A stretch of 64,000 nt of DNA from Providencia alcalifaciens DSM 30120 (GCF_000173415.1 NZ_ABXW01000047.1:1-64000), one strand, 5' to 3'. Positions 46,590 through 57,487 are shown, numbered from the stretch's first letter. The notes: generated by a model from the letters alone, not told the origin. Numbers and translations are program-made.

Positions 46590-47516
46590 ATGTCAGACCA
46601 AATTCTGTATTTTATTCAGCAATTCCTCAATGGTTTAACGTTAGGAAGCACTTACGCGCTGATTGCTATCGGTTATACCATGGTGTATGGCATCATCGGA
46701 ATGATCAACTTTGCCCATGGCGAAGTGTATATGATTGGTAGCTACGTTTCGTTCATTGTTATCGCGGGCTTAATGATGCTCGGTATTGATGTGGGCTGGA
46801 TCCTTGTTGCGGCAGCCTTTGTTGCAGCCATTGTGGTATCGAGTTCCTACGGTTGGAGCATTGAACGAGTTGCTTATCGCCCAGTTCGCCATTCTAAACG
46901 CTTGATTGCGCTGATCTCTGCGATCGGGATGTCTATTTTCTTACAAAATTACGTCAGTTTATCTCAAGGATCACGAGATCTGGCATTACCGAGTTTGATC
47001 ACCGGACAGTGGATCATTGGTGAAAGCGATGGCTTCTCTGCCATTGTGACCAAAATGCAGCTCACTATCTGGATAGTGACTTTCCTTGCCATGCTGGCAT
47101 TAACCCTGTTTATCCGCTATTCCCGTATGGGGCGTGCGTGCCGTGCTTGCGCGGAAGATTTAAAAATGGCGAGCTTGCTTGGCATTAACACTGACCGTGT
47201 GATCTCCCTGACGTTTGTGATCGGTGCAGCGATGGCGGCAGTGGCGGGTGTGTTATTAGGGCAATTTTATGGGGTCATTAACCCATATATTGGTTTCATG
47301 GCAGGAATGAAAGCGTTCACTGCGGCGGTGTTAGGCGGAATCGGTAGTATTCCTGGCGCAATGCTAGGCGGCTTGATTCTGGGGGTTGCGGAAGCGATGA
47401 CCTCTGCATATCTAAGCACGGAATACAAAGATGTCGTTTCATTTGGTTTATTGATTGGTGTTCTGTTGATCATGCCAACTGGCATTCTGGGTCGCCCGGA
47501 GGTCGAAAAAGTATGA
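46590..47516 (+). CDS. livH: Branched-chain amino acid ABC permease LivH
   Basis: A 308 aa inner-membrane permease with about eight helices. [20 protein letters not shown] and the coupling-helix region [20 protein letters not shown] are family hallmarks. It works with LivM as the channel for leucine, isoleucine and valine. AAAGGAT precedes the ATG, and the stop overlaps the livM start as ATGA. Confidence 0.97.
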   Translation: MSDQILYFIQQFLNGLTLGSTYALIAIGYTMVYGIIGMINFAHGEVYMIGSYVSFIVIAGLMMLGIDVGWILVAAAFVAAIVVSSSYGWSIERVAYRPVRHSKRLIALISAIGMSIFLQNYVSLSQGSRDLALPSLITGQWIIGESDGFSAIVTKMQLTIWIVTFLAMLALTLFIRYSRMGRACRACAEDLKMASLLGINTDRVISLTFVIGAAMAAVAGVLLGQFYGVINPYIGFMAGMKAFTAAVLGGIGSIPGAMLGGLILGVAEAMTSAYLSTEYKDVVSFGLLIGVLLIMPTGILGRPEVEKV

Positions 47517-48781
47517 GAAAAGAAAATTGGATCAGCGCCATTATTGCCTCCGTCACCTTCTTTATTTTAGCGGGATTTATGATGGGGCTAAAATTAGGCC
47601 TCGATGGCACTAAGCTGATTGTGGAATCTGGGGGAGACGTTCGTTGGAATTGGATCTTCGTCGGCATCGCCATTATCTTTGTGTATCAATTAATTCGCCC
47701 CGCGTTAAGCAAAGTGTGGCAAGGCGTGCCCAAAAAATCGTGGGCGTTACCAGATTTTGACGGCGGCTCGCTCAGACAAAAAATTATCGGCATTGCCATT
47801 ATTGTTGGTGCCATTATTTGGCCCTTTATGGTTTCTCGTGGTAGCGTCGATATTGCCACACTAACCTTAATCTACGTGATGCTGGGGTTAGGCTTAAACG
47901 TGGTTGTTGGGTTATCCGGGTTATTGGTACTCGGCTATGCGGGCTTCTACGCTATCGGCGCCTATACCTTTGGCTTACTTAATCACTATTATGATTTCGG
48001 TTTCTGGGAAAGCTTACCGATTGCCGGCTTAACGGCGGCATTAGCTGGGTTGTTATTGGGCTTCCCTGTTCTGAGGCTGCGAGGGGATTATTTAGCAATT
48101 GTGACCCTCGGATTTGGGGAGATTGTCCGTATTTTATTATTAAATAATACGGACATCACAGGGGGACCGAATGGGATTAGCCAACTGCCAAAACCCACCT
48201 TTTTTGGTTTAGAGTTTAGCCGTACAGCAAAGGATGGCTGGGATACATTTCACCACTTTTTTGGGTTGGATTATAACCCCGGTGACCGGATCATTTTCCT
48301 CTATTTTGTCGCGTTACTGTTGGTCGTGCTCACGTTAATCGTGATAAGCCGTTTACTGCGTATGCCATTAGGGCGCGCGTGGGAAGCGCTGCGCGAAGAT
48401 GAGATTGCGTGTCGATCATTAGGGTTAAGCCCAACGCGTATAAAATTAACCGCCTTTACCATCAGTGCAACATTTGCAGGGTTCGCAGGTGCATTATTTG
48501 CTGCACGGCAAGGCTTTATCAGTCCGGAGTCCTTCACATTTGCTGAATCTGCGTTTGTGTTAGCGATCGTGGTACTCGGGGGAATGGGATCGCAAATGTC
48601 CGTGATTTTAGCGGCGATCATCTTAGTGGTTTCACGGGAAATGATGCGCGATCTGAACGAATATAGCATGCTGCTGCTGGGTGCATTGATGGTGTTAATG
48701 ATGATCTGGCGCCCACAAGGCTTATTACCGATGCAGCGCCGCCAAATGAAGCTGAAAAGCGCACAAGGAGGCGGAGCATGA
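47513..48781 (+). CDS. livM: Branched-chain amino acid ABC permease LivM
   Basis: A 422 aa second permease subunit, larger than LivH because of an N-terminal extension with extra helices. [20 protein letters not shown] and the coupling segment [20 protein letters not shown] are characteristic. It is coupled to livH and to livG by four-base overlaps. Confidence 0.97.
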   Translation: MRKENWISAIIASVTFFILAGFMMGLKLGLDGTKLIVESGGDVRWNWIFVGIAIIFVYQLIRPALSKVWQGVPKKSWALPDFDGGSLRQKIIGIAIIVGAIIWPFMVSRGSVDIATLTLIYVMLGLGLNVVVGLSGLLVLGYAGFYAIGAYTFGLLNHYYDFGFWESLPIAGLTAALAGLLLGFPVLRLRGDYLAIVTLGFGEIVRILLLNNTDITGGPNGISQLPKPTFFGLEFSRTAKDGWDTFHHFFGLDYNPGDRIIFLYFVALLLVVLTLIVISRLLRMPLGRAWEALREDEIACRSLGLSPTRIKLTAFTISATFAGFAGALFAARQGFISPESFTFAESAFVLAIVVLGGMGSQMSVILAAIILVVSREMMRDLNEYSMLLLGALMVLMMIWRPQGLLPMQRRQMKLKSAQGGGA

Positions 48782-49554
48782 TATCAACGACACCTTTATT
48801 GCAAGTAAGTGGCTTAACGATGCGTTTCGGTGGTTTATTAGCCGTGAATAATGTAGAGCTCACGCTAAACCAAGGGGAAATTGTCTCGTTGATTGGTCCC
48901 AACGGTGCGGGTAAAACCACGATATTTAACTGTTTAACCGGATTTTACAAGCCAACCAGCGGGGCTATTTTGTATCGTGATAAACACCTTGAAGGGCTGC
49001 CAGGGCAAGCTATTGCTCGCCTAGGCGTCATCCGTACCTTTCAGCATGTTCGCTTGTTTAAAGAGATGACGGTTATTGAAAATTTACTGGTTGCTCAGCA
49101 TCAGCATCTTAAAAGTGGCATCTTTTCAGGATTACTAAAAACGCCCGCATTTCGTCGAGCAGAAGCGGATGCATTGGATAACGCGGTGAACTGGTTAGAG
49201 CGCGTCAATCTTTCCGAGTTTGCGAATCGTCAAGCTGGTAACTTGGCATATGGTCAGCAGCGCCGCTTGGAAATAGCACGCTGTATGGTGACACGCCCTG
49301 AAATTTTGATGTTGGACGAGCCCGCAGCAGGACTGAATCCCAAAGAAACCAACGATCTGGATGAGCTGATTGCCGAATTACGTAGCCACCATAACGTCTC
49401 TATTTTATTGATTGAACATGATATGAAATTGGTGATGGGGATCTCTGACCGAATTTATGTGGTAAACCAAGGTACGCCTTTGGCGAATGGTACACCCAAT
49501 GAAATTCGGCAGCATCCTGATGTCATCAAAGCCTATTTGGGAGAAGCTTATTGA
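48778..49554 (+). CDS. livG: Branched-chain amino acid ABC ATPase LivG
   Basis: A 258 aa cytoplasmic ATPase subunit. Walker A is [12 protein letters not shown] (about residue 40), the signature-like segment is [16 protein letters not shown], and Walker B is [14 protein letters not shown]. The RTFQHVRLF region is typical of LivG. The stop codon shares a base with the livF start. Confidence 0.97.
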   Translation: MISTTPLLQVSGLTMRFGGLLAVNNVELTLNQGEIVSLIGPNGAGKTTIFNCLTGFYKPTSGAILYRDKHLEGLPGQAIARLGVIRTFQHVRLFKEMTVIENLLVAQHQHLKSGIFSGLLKTPAFRRAEADALDNAVNWLERVNLSEFANRQAGNLAYGQQRRLEIARCMVTRPEILMLDEPAAGLNPKETNDLDELIAELRSHHNVSILLIEHDMKLVMGISDRIYVVNQGTPLANGTPNEIRQHPDVIKAYLGEAY

Positions 49555-50255
49555 TGTTGGAATTTAAACAAGTTTCCACCCATTACGGGAAAATTCAGGC
49601 GCTGCATAACGTCAGCTTGAATATACAAAAAGGGGAAATAGTCACCCTGATTGGCGCGAATGGAGCAGGGAAAACGACGCTACTCAGTACTTTATGTGGC
49701 GATCCTAGAGCATCATCTGGTCAGGTACTTTATCGTGGGGTGGATATTACTCAGCTACCGACGCCGCAAATTATGCGTAAAGACATTGCATTGGTGCCAG
49801 AAGGTCGTCGGGTCTTTTCTCGTATGACCGTCGAAGAGAACCTCGCCATGGGCGGTTTTTTCGCGGATCGCCAGCAGTACCATGAGCGTATCGATCGCGT
49901 TTATTCGCTATTTCCTCGGTTGCATGAGCGCCGCAGCCAGCGTTCAGGAACCATGTCGGGTGGTGAGCAACAGATGCTGGCTATTGGGCGAGCCTTGATG
50001 AGTCAGCCGGAGTTATTGCTCCTGGATGAGCCATCTCTTGGGTTGGCTCCGATTATTATTATGCAAATTTTCGACACAATTTTGCAGCTACGGGAAGAGG
50101 GGATGACCATATTCCTTGTGGAGCAAAATGCTAACCAAGCTTTGAAACTGGCTGATCGAGGTTATGTGCTAGAAAATGGGCATATTGTTCTGGAAGATAC
50201 TGGAAAATCATTATTAGCAAATGAAGCTGTGCGTAGTGCATATTTAGGTGGATAA
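49554..50255 (+). CDS. livF: Branched-chain amino acid ABC ATPase LivF
   Basis: A 233 aa second ATPase subunit. Walker A GANGAGKTTLLSTL, signature TMSGGEQQMLAIGRAL and Walker B LLLLDEPSLGLAP are intact. The ATG at 49554 overlaps the livG stop; a TTG three bases earlier is in frame but not needed. It is the last gene of the liv operon and is followed by a terminator. Confidence 0.97.
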   Translation: MLEFKQVSTHYGKIQALHNVSLNIQKGEIVTLIGANGAGKTTLLSTLCGDPRASSGQVLYRGVDITQLPTPQIMRKDIALVPEGRRVFSRMTVEENLAMGGFFADRQQYHERIDRVYSLFPRLHERRSQRSGTMSGGEQQMLAIGRALMSQPELLLLDEPSLGLAPIIIMQIFDTILQLREEGMTIFLVEQNANQALKLADRGYVLENGHIVLEDTGKSLLANEAVRSAYLGG

Positions 50256-50276
50256 TCTAATATTATTTGGATAAAA

Positions 50277-50316
50277 ATACCCCATAAAATAGATTAGATA
50301 TTTATGGGGTATTTTA
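50277..50316. terminator. Bidirectional terminator of livF and the convergent 50328 gene
   Basis: Perfect 12-base stem ATACCCCATAAA/TTTATGGGGTAT (50277-50288 and 50301-50312) with TTTATTT after it on the plus strand and A-rich sequence before it, so it can serve both convergent genes. Confidence 0.88.
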
Positions 50317-50327
50317 TTTCATAGAGA

Positions 50328-51146
50328 TTAATTATACTTCTGAGTGATTTTTATGGTTAATAAATCATTCTTATTTGGATCTTGAGTTAATTCACCATTA
50401 TTATGACTGACTAGGTAACTTTTTCTCTCGGTAAAAAGTACCGTATTTTCTAATATTTTCTCTGGTTGTATTTGCTTTAAATAATATTCATTTATAGAAG
50501 TGATGATGTAATTATTATCTTCCGTTTTCTCGATATTAATCGTTAATTTATCATTTTCTTTTGACTGAGGAATAATATAGTCACAATTTTTATTTTTCAT
50601 TGTCAGAGTAATATAAGGCTCTGCAAGATGGCCTTGATGGGCAATTTGGCACAGTTTTTCCGCGTGTGGAAATGTGACAAATTCAATCAAAAATCGCAAT
50701 CTTTCTTCTTGCGTAAATTGGTTACTAAATTCGGGCATTTCTAAACCTAAACATGTCATGGTGTAGTTTATACGATTGAAATCTTTGAGAAATTGTTCTG
50801 GTAGTTTATCTGCATCTCTAGGATTATGAGTTTCAACCCGCTGGTCTGCACTGTTTGGTAGGTAGGGTTCTAGCGTTTCATTCCATTGATAAACGACCGC
50901 GCTATCTTTAGTTTCCTTCTCCGCTATTTTAGGAATTTCAAAAGTTTCATTTAAAAATTGCGTAGCTTGGTATTGAGTATTGGATTGCGTTACTGCGGGT
51001 ATTTCTTTTTTAAAAGAATTTTTAAATTTATCCCAAAAAGAGAGATTGCTTTGATTGGTTTTTTTTATATGGTTATTTTTAATTTTATTTTCTGATTGAT
51101 TGGCGGAATAAATTGATGGGTTTGAAACTTGATTTAATTTAGACAT
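50328..51146 (-). CDS. Unrecognised 272 aa protein, effector-like
   Basis: I do not recognise the family. The first ~60 residues are polar, rich in Asn, Ser, Lys and Gln, and without a hydrophobic signal peptide, a composition seen in type III-secreted effectors. The middle (about residues 90-180) has FNRINYTMTCLGLEMPEF and LRFLIEFVTFPHAEKLC. The C-terminal part looks beta-rich, with KLTINIEKTEDNNYIITSIN and DLLTIKITQKYN. The gene is AT-rich compared with its neighbours and stands alone between the liv operon and the hutU region, suggesting horizontal gain. The effector idea is inference only. Confidence 0.7.
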   Translation of the reverse strand: MSKLNQVSNPSIYSANQSENKIKNNHIKKTNQSNLSFWDKFKNSFKKEIPAVTQSNTQYQATQFLNETFEIPKIAEKETKDSAVVYQWNETLEPYLPNSADQRVETHNPRDADKLPEQFLKDFNRINYTMTCLGLEMPEFSNQFTQEERLRFLIEFVTFPHAEKLCQIAHQGHLAEPYITLTMKNKNCDYIIPQSKENDKLTINIEKTEDNNYIITSINEYYLKQIQPEKILENTVLFTERKSYLVSHNNGELTQDPNKNDLLTIKITQKYN

Positions 51147-51401
51147 AATTGTTCCATAGTTTATTAATTAATCATGAATTGATCGTATATTAAACGAGTT
51201 AGCTTATTAAATATTGCAAAAAAGAATGATAAGCGAATCTTTTATATCCACTATGTATAGTGATGAGTGTAGTTATATAAAAGTATAATTTATTCGCTAC
51301 TAATAAGTGGTGGTAAGCATAAAAGGTGTGTATCGGCTGTAACTGCTGCGTAGTTAATGTGAGGTTTCTCTCATTTCTGTTATTTGCTTGTTTCTGCATA
51401 A

Positions 51402-51542
51402 AAATTTAAATGTATATACAAGTTTCTGTGTAGAAACAGCATCCTAGTTATTGTTGTCTAACTTTTCTTCATCTTCCTTTTCCACTGTTGAGACAAAAAT
51501 TCAAATTTAAATGTATATACTTTGTGAACTAAATGTATATAT
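51402..51542 (+). promoter_or_regulatory. Three HutC-like operator boxes upstream of hutU
   Basis: TGTATATACA at 51411-51420, TGTATATACT at 51512-51521 and TGTATATATA at 51533-51542. The last two are 21 bases apart (two helical turns), and the first two share the flank AAATTTAAATGTATATAC. Known HutC operators centre on TGTATAtACA-type palindromes, and a HutC-like gene lies at 61178-61894. The region 51147-51740 otherwise holds no supported gene and must contain the hutU promoter. Confidence 0.75.
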
Positions 51543-51740
51543 ATTTAATTATCAACTAAGCAAACCAAGCAGAAAGACAGTATCTAGCCATTATTATTTT
51601 TATTTAATTTATTGATAATAAAAGTAAGTTTAATATTTTCACTGCCTAGAAACTGTCTGTTCGCCATGATCTCAACAATGATAAATAACCAAAATTGTTA
51701 ATTTTGCGTTAAACCAAGTGGATGGATAGGGGATAAAACA

Positions 51741-53408
51741 ATGTTAAACCGTACAGATGCAACACGTGTGATCCGTGCCCCGCACGGTAGCCAAAAGAGC
51801 TGCAAAAGTTGGCTGACCGAAGCCGTATATCGCATGATCCAAAACAACTTAGATCCTGATGTTGCCGAACATCCACAAAGTCTTGTTGTGTATGGTGGAA
51901 TTGGTCGTGCCGCCCGCGATTGGGAATGCTACGACAAAATTTTAGACGTATTAAAAAACCTCGAAGATGATCAAACCTTACTGGTGCAATCAGGTAAACC
52001 GGTGGGGGTATTCCCAACGCATGTAGATGCTCCGCGAGTGTTAATTGCTAATTCAAACATCGTACCCCATTGGGCTAACTGGGATCATTTCAACGAATTA
52101 GATCGTAAAGGCTTGATGATGTACGGGCAGATGACAGCAGGCTCGTGGATCTACATTGGCTCACAAGGGATTGTTCAAGGCACTTACGAAACCTTTGTTT
52201 CACTCGCAAAACAGCATTTTAATGGCAACCCTGCGGGTCGTTGGATTCTGACGGGGGGCTTAGGTGGAATGGGGGGCGCGCAGCCATTAGCCGCAACGAT
52301 GGCAGGCTTTAGCATGATAGCGGTTGAGTGTGATGAAAGCCGTATCGATTTCCGTTTAAGAACGCGTTACGTCGATAAAAAAGCGACGTCTTTGGATGAG
52401 GCTCTAGGCTATATCGAAGAAGCGAAAGCGAGCGGTCAGCCAGTGTCAGTCGGCTTATTAGGTAATGCGGCGGATGTGTATAGCGAGTTAGTTAAACGCA
52501 ATATTACGCCAGATTCAGTCACTGACCAAACCAGTGCCCACGATCCCGTTCATGGTTATCTGCCTCAAGGTTGGACATTAGCTCAGTGGCGTGACAAGCA
52601 ACAAAGCGCACCCGCTGAAGTGACTAAAGCGGCGAAGAAAAGTATGGCGGTGCAAGTTGATGCCATGCTGCAAATGCAAAAACGTGGCTCAGCAGCATTT
52701 GACTACGGCAACAACATTCGTCAAATGGCAAAAGATGAAGGGGTCAGTAACGCCTTTGATTTTCCAGGATTTGTGCCTGCTTATATTCGTCCTCTGTTCT
52801 GTGAAGGCATTGGTCCTTTCCGTTGGGTTGCACTGTCTGGTGATCCAGAAGATATCTATAAAACTGACCAGAAAGTGAAAGAGCTGATCCCTGATGATAA
52901 GCATCTGCACAATTGGTTAGATATGGCGCGTGAGCGTATTGCTTTCCAAGGTTTGCCAGCTCGTATCTGTTGGGTGGGTCTGAAAGATCGTGAAAGATTA
53001 GGGCGTGCATTTAATGAAATGGTGAAAAATGGCGAGCTGAAAGGTCCAGTGGTGATTGGTCGTGACCACTTAGACTCCGGCTCTGTCGCAAGCCCACATC
53101 GAGAAACCGAATCGATGAAAGATGGCTCAGATGCCGTATCTGATTGGCCATTACTGAATGCGCTGCTGAACACTGCGGGTGGTGCAACATGGGTTAGCTT
53201 ACATCACGGTGGTGGTGTGGGTATGGGCTTCTCGCAACATGCTGGTGTGGTGATTGTGTGTGATGGCACTGATGCGGCAGACAAACGCCTTGCTCGCGTA
53301 CTGCACAATGACCCTGCAACTGGGGTAATGCGTCATGCAGATGCAGGTTATGACATCGCTATTCATTGTGCGAAACAGCAAGGGCTTAACTTGCCGATGG
53401 TTAAGTAA
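51741..53408 (+). CDS. hutU: Urocanate hydratase (urocanase)
   Basis: NAD+-dependent cytoplasmic enzyme that hydrates urocanate to 4-imidazolone-5-propanoate. At 555 aa it has full family length. It shows [17 protein letters not shown] (N-terminal region), the dinucleotide loop [18 protein letters not shown] and the C-terminal run [20 protein letters not shown] typical of urocanases. AGGGG precedes the ATG. The usual partners hutH, hutI and hutG are absent from the window. Instead it heads a group with CoA-transferase, acyl-CoA dehydrogenase and ETF genes. HutC-like operators lie upstream. Confidence 0.97.
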   Translation: MLNRTDATRVIRAPHGSQKSCKSWLTEAVYRMIQNNLDPDVAEHPQSLVVYGGIGRAARDWECYDKILDVLKNLEDDQTLLVQSGKPVGVFPTHVDAPRVLIANSNIVPHWANWDHFNELDRKGLMMYGQMTAGSWIYIGSQGIVQGTYETFVSLAKQHFNGNPAGRWILTGGLGGMGGAQPLAATMAGFSMIAVECDESRIDFRLRTRYVDKKATSLDEALGYIEEAKASGQPVSVGLLGNAADVYSELVKRNITPDSVTDQTSAHDPVHGYLPQGWTLAQWRDKQQSAPAEVTKAAKKSMAVQVDAMLQMQKRGSAAFDYGNNIRQMAKDEGVSNAFDFPGFVPAYIRPLFCEGIGPFRWVALSGDPEDIYKTDQKVKELIPDDKHLHNWLDMARERIAFQGLPARICWVGLKDRERLGRAFNEMVKNGELKGPVVIGRDHLDSGSVASPHRETESMKDGSDAVSDWPLLNALLNTAGGATWVSLHHGGGVGMGFSQHAGVVIVCDGTDAADKRLARVLHNDPATGVMRHADAGYDIAIHCAKQQGLNLPMVK

Positions 53409-53462
53409 TGTCGAATGCCGGTTCAATAGAGTCGGCACCTTTTAGCCTCACATAAGGAATTC

Positions 53463-54647
53463 ATGATGAATACGGCAACGACCCAAAAACCACACGGACC
53501 TTTGGCGGGGATCAAAGTGATTGATTTAAGCCGTGTACTAGCAGGACCTTATTGTACCGGAATGATGGCAGATTTGGGTGCTGAAGTGATCAAAATTGAA
53601 GTCCCTGATCACGGTGATGATAGCCGTCATTTGGGACCTTTTATTGATGGTGAAAGTGTTTATTACGGATTGATCAATCGCGGGAAGCGCAGTATTGAGT
53701 TGGATCTTAAAGCGGATGCGGATCGTCAGATTTTATTCCAATTGATCACAGAAAGTGACGTGGTGGTGGAAAACTTCCGTCCTGGTGTGACCAAGCGTCT
53801 TGGGATCGATTTCGACAGTGTTAAACAGCTAAATCCTAATATTATCTACGCCAGCATTTCAGGGTTTGGACAAAACAGTCCTCTCGCAAGTTACCCAGCC
53901 TATGACATTGTGGCACAAGCAATGTCTGGATTGATGAGTGTGACAGGCTTCCCCGAATCGGGACCGACACGTAGCGGTGAATCCATTGGTGATGTGTGCG
54001 CAGGCGTATTTGCCTCATGGGCGATTAGCAGCGCGCTGTTTGCTCGCGAACGTCACGGAGAAGGCGCTCAATATATTGATGTGGCGATGGTGGATGTCTT
54101 ACTCAGCATGCAGCTTACCGGACTGTCGAATTTATTTGCGAATGGTGAAGCCCCTAGTTTGGTGGGTAATCGCCATCCAGTTTCAACACCATTTGATACT
54201 TACCAAGCGAAAGACGGTTTAGTGGTGATAGCGATCGCGAGCGAAAAACTCTTCCAACGTTTATGTGAATGTATGGAGAAACCGGAATTACCCCAAGATT
54301 CGCGTTATTTAAATGACCCTGTTCGTACTATTAACCAAGCCGCATTGCGCCAAGAAATTGAAGATTGGACAGGAACAAAAAGCGTCGAGGAAGTGTGCGA
54401 TTTACTGCTCAATGCGGGAGTACCTGCTTCACCAATCCACAATTTACAGCAAGCCACACAAAGTGAGCATGCTCAAGTACGCCAAGTATTAACCCATTTA
54501 AACGATGGCGGTACTCCACTGATTTCTCAGCCAGTTTTCTTTAATGGCGTGAAACCGAAAGTGACCCAAAGAGCCCCAGTTCTTGGGGAAGGCAATGAAC
54601 GTTATAAGCCAACAACAATGATGAAAAGTGCGGAGACGATGCAATGA
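53463..54647 (+). CDS. Class III (CaiB/BaiF-type) CoA-transferase
   Basis: A 394 aa member of the formyl-CoA transferase/CaiB family that moves CoA between carboxylic acids. GPLAGIKVIDLSRVLAGPYC with GADLGAEVIKIE-like MADLGAEVIKIE opens the N-terminal domain. The catalytic aspartate is expected in QYIDVAMVDVLLSMQ. It lies 54 bases after hutU and overlaps the next gene by ATGA. By position it is inferred to activate an imidazole acid (imidazole propionate) by exchange with urocanoyl-CoA, as CaiB does with carnitine and crotonobetainyl-CoA. Confidence 0.9.
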   Translation: MMNTATTQKPHGPLAGIKVIDLSRVLAGPYCTGMMADLGAEVIKIEVPDHGDDSRHLGPFIDGESVYYGLINRGKRSIELDLKADADRQILFQLITESDVVVENFRPGVTKRLGIDFDSVKQLNPNIIYASISGFGQNSPLASYPAYDIVAQAMSGLMSVTGFPESGPTRSGESIGDVCAGVFASWAISSALFARERHGEGAQYIDVAMVDVLLSMQLTGLSNLFANGEAPSLVGNRHPVSTPFDTYQAKDGLVVIAIASEKLFQRLCECMEKPELPQDSRYLNDPVRTINQAALRQEIEDWTGTKSVEEVCDLLLNAGVPASPIHNLQQATQSEHAQVRQVLTHLNDGGTPLISQPVFFNGVKPKVTQRAPVLGEGNERYKPTTMMKSAETMQ

Positions 54648-55780
54648 GTTTTGAGATTAACGAAACGGAATACGCGATTGTAGATGCCGTGGAAAAAGTG
54701 TGCCGTGAGATTCTACAAACGAACGCTCAACGCTATGACGAAGAAGAGATTTTCTGTGCGGAAAGCTTAACTGCATTGGGTGAAATGGGTTGTTGGGGGA
54801 TTAACTTACCCGAGCAATACGGTGGTTTTGGTATCGGTAGCATTGCGATGAGCATGATCGTTGAAGCGGTGGCGGCAGCGTGCGCTTCAACATCATCAGC
54901 ACTCACCGCACATTTTTTAGCCACAGACTCAATCTTGATTGGTGGCACTGAAGCGCAAAAAAATGATTGGTTACCGAAAGCAGCGAATGGGGAATTGCTG
55001 GGTGCGTTTGGATTGACAGAACCCGCTGCGGGTTCAAACCCCGCCGACATGCGCACAACCGCCACCCGTGAGAATGGTGGTTGGCGAATTCGTGGTAATA
55101 AACACTATATTACCAATGCTAAAGAAGCTGATTTCATTGTGCTGTATGCCAAAACAGATGTTGAGGCGGGTGCCCGTGGCATTAGTGCATTTATGATCCC
55201 GAAAGGCACTGAAGGTGTGGCGTTTTCTCACCCAGAAAAAACCATGGGCCTGCGTGGTAGCACTATTTATGAGTTAGCACTCAACTGTTGGTTACCTGAA
55301 TCGGCTTTATTGGGGGAGGAAGGCAAAGGATTTCACACGGCAATGGAAGTCTTGGATAAAGGGCGAGTGGAAGTGGCAGCCACCTCTCTGGGAATTGCTC
55401 GCGCAGCGATGGAGAGCACATTAGGTTGGGTGAAAGAGCGCCAAATAGGTAAGAAGCCATTGGCCGCCTACCAAGGAACACAGTGGAAGCTTGCTGATAT
55501 GCACACACAATTAGAAGCTGCTCGCATGTTGACGTGGAATGCGGCTGAACTGCGTGATTCTGGGCAACGTTTTAGTTTGCAATCAGCAACGGCAAAATTG
55601 TTTGCTGCGGAATGTGCGGGTTTTGTTACCGATGCGGCCTTACAGCTACATGGTGGGTATGGTTATATTCGTGATCTACCCCTAGAGCGCTATGTACGAG
55701 ATGCCCGTATTTTGCGTATCTTTGAAGGGACGTCAGAAATTCAAAAAATCATTATTTCTCGCGCCGTTCTCGACGCTTAA
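54644..55780 (+). CDS. Acyl-CoA dehydrogenase
   Basis: A 378 aa FAD enzyme of the acyl-CoA dehydrogenase family. It shows the flavin-binding LTEPAAGSNPADMRTTA, HYITNAKEADFIVLYAKT, and a C-terminal RIFEGTSEIQKIIISR whose Glu (about residue 361) is the expected catalytic base. Its electrons must go to an ETF, and both ETF subunits and ETF-QO are encoded just downstream. Inferred reaction: alpha,beta-desaturation of an imidazolepropionyl-type CoA ester to urocanoyl-CoA. Other acyl-CoA substrates cannot be excluded. Confidence 0.93.
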   Translation: MSFEINETEYAIVDAVEKVCREILQTNAQRYDEEEIFCAESLTALGEMGCWGINLPEQYGGFGIGSIAMSMIVEAVAAACASTSSALTAHFLATDSILIGGTEAQKNDWLPKAANGELLGAFGLTEPAAGSNPADMRTTATRENGGWRIRGNKHYITNAKEADFIVLYAKTDVEAGARGISAFMIPKGTEGVAFSHPEKTMGLRGSTIYELALNCWLPESALLGEEGKGFHTAMEVLDKGRVEVAATSLGIARAAMESTLGWVKERQIGKKPLAAYQGTQWKLADMHTQLEAARMLTWNAAELRDSGQRFSLQSATAKLFAAECAGFVTDAALQLHGGYGYIRDLPLERYVRDARILRIFEGTSEIQKIIISRAVLDA

Positions 55781-55795
55781 TTTTGATAGGTTCGA

Positions 55796-55828
55796 CCCGA
55801 TAGGTAAGACAGGACTTATCGGGGTTTC
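55796..55828 (+). terminator. Hairpin after the acyl-CoA dehydrogenase gene
   Basis: CCCGATA (55796-55802) and TATCGGG (55817-55823) form a seven-base stem followed by GTTTCT. A weak terminator or attenuator. The 219 bases from here to the permease start hold no gene and no further HutC-like box. Confidence 0.5.
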
Positions 55829-56047
55829 TAAGTAATAACAGGAGCACTACCCTGACAACAGGATCATGGACTTAAAAACACAACAACAATCAGGTTTAAG
55901 AATGTATTTCAATTATTAATGACGGGTAGATATAACAATAAAATACCTGCATCGCGTCAAATGCCTGTGCCTAACCGCATAGAGAATCCATTGCTGACGG
56001 CTAATTGGTCCATTCTTTAAGCCAGCCTTGCTTAAAGAGGAGTTACC

Positions 56048-57487
56048 ATGACAGTTTCCAACGATATCATCGGGCAAAAGCAGTCTCGCCAAGATAACGT
56101 TCCACTTATCGAAGCACGTTCCATTGACTATATTCCTGAATCTGAGCGACATGGCACCTTATCGAGCCAGTTTACATTATGGTTTGGTGCGAACTTACAA
56201 ATCACGGCAATCGTCACCGGGGCGTTAGCGGTCGTGTTGGGTGGGGATGTATTTTGGTCGTTGATCGGTTTGTTTATCGGACAATTACTGGGAGGCGCGG
56301 TAATGGCGCTCCACGCAGTGCAGGGGCCGAAGCTAGGTTTACCGCAAATGATCTCCAGCCGTGTTCAGTTCGGGGTTTATGGTGCGGTGATCCCTATTTT
56401 ATTGGTCTGTATGATGTACGTTGGGTTCTCTGCTAGCGGTACGGTATTAGCAGGGCAAGCCGTTGGGCAATTACTGAACGTTAGCGACTGGATGGGGATC
56501 GTGATTTTTGGGATAGTGATCATTGGTATCACTATCTGTGGTTACCGCATTATTCATATTTTAGGTAAAGTGGCGAGTGTCGTTGGTATTATCGCATTCT
56601 TCTACCTGTTCTTCCGTTTGTTCTATATGAATGACGTCTCTGTATTATTGGCAAACCGTCACTTTGATTGGACAAATTTCCTGCTAGCAATGTCATTGTC
56701 AGCGTCTTGGCAAATTGCTTTCGGTCCTTACGTTGCGGATTATTCCCGCTATTTGCCGACTAAAACTCCCACCATTAAAGCTTTCTTAGCGGTAGGTTCG
56801 GGTACAGTAATTGGAACCCAAGCCTCTATGATCCTTGGGGTATTTGCCGCCGCGCTGGCAGGCAATCAATTTGCAGGTCACGAAGTGTCCTACATTGTTG
56901 GACTGGGGAGTACCGGTTTAATTGCAGCGCTACTGTATATCAGTATTTTCTTCGGTAAAGTCACTATCACTGCGCTGAACGCTTACGGTAGTTTTATGTC
57001 GATGGCGGCGATTTGGTGTGGTTTCCGTGGTAAGCAGCAAATTTCCCGCGGTCAGCGACTGTTCTTTATTATTCTTATGGTGAGTTTCTCGACGATACTT
57101 GGGCTTGCAGGACAGCACTCATTCTTAAAATTATTCTCTGCTTTCTTGCTGTTTTTATTGGCATTTTTTACACCATGGAGTGCCATCAACCTGGTGGACT
57201 ACTACTGGGTAACCAAAGGTCGTTATGACGTACCACAATTATCTAATCCGAACGGCCGCTATGGTCGCTGGAATAAGGTGGGGATCATCACTTATGTGGT
57301 AGGTGTGTTGATCCAGATGCCATTTATTGCGACAGGATTCTATACCGGACCGTTGGTGGAAAGCTTAGGCGGCGTGGATATTTCATGGATTGTCGGCTTA
57401 GTGGCAACCAGCATTATCTACTATGCAGCTGTTAAAATTTGGCCAATGTCAGTGGCGCCAAGTTTGATATTACCTGAAACCAAATAA
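56048..57487 (+). CDS. NCS1-family permease (cytosine/purine permease type)
   Basis: A 479 aa carrier with 12 predicted helices of the nucleobase:cation symporter-1 family. FTLWFGANLQITAIVTGAL is the family TM1 motif, followed by GGAVMALHAVQGPKLGLPQM and, near helix 6, SWQIAFGPYVADYSRYLPTK, the conserved GPYVADYSRY signature. AGAGGAG precedes the ATG. NCS1 carriers move cytosine, hydantoins and related rings. Within this cluster it is the likely importer of the imidazole acid (urocanate or imidazole propionate). The specificity is inference. Confidence 0.9.
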   Translation: MTVSNDIIGQKQSRQDNVPLIEARSIDYIPESERHGTLSSQFTLWFGANLQITAIVTGALAVVLGGDVFWSLIGLFIGQLLGGAVMALHAVQGPKLGLPQMISSRVQFGVYGAVIPILLVCMMYVGFSASGTVLAGQAVGQLLNVSDWMGIVIFGIVIIGITICGYRIIHILGKVASVVGIIAFFYLFFRLFYMNDVSVLLANRHFDWTNFLLAMSLSASWQIAFGPYVADYSRYLPTKTPTIKAFLAVGSGTVIGTQASMILGVFAAALAGNQFAGHEVSYIVGLGSTGLIAALLYISIFFGKVTITALNAYGSFMSMAAIWCGFRGKQQISRGQRLFFIILMVSFSTILGLAGQHSFLKLFSAFLLFLLAFFTPWSAINLVDYYWVTKGRYDVPQLSNPNGRYGRWNKVGIITYVVGVLIQMPFIATGFYTGPLVESLGGVDISWIVGLVATSIIYYAAVKIWPMSVAPSLILPETK

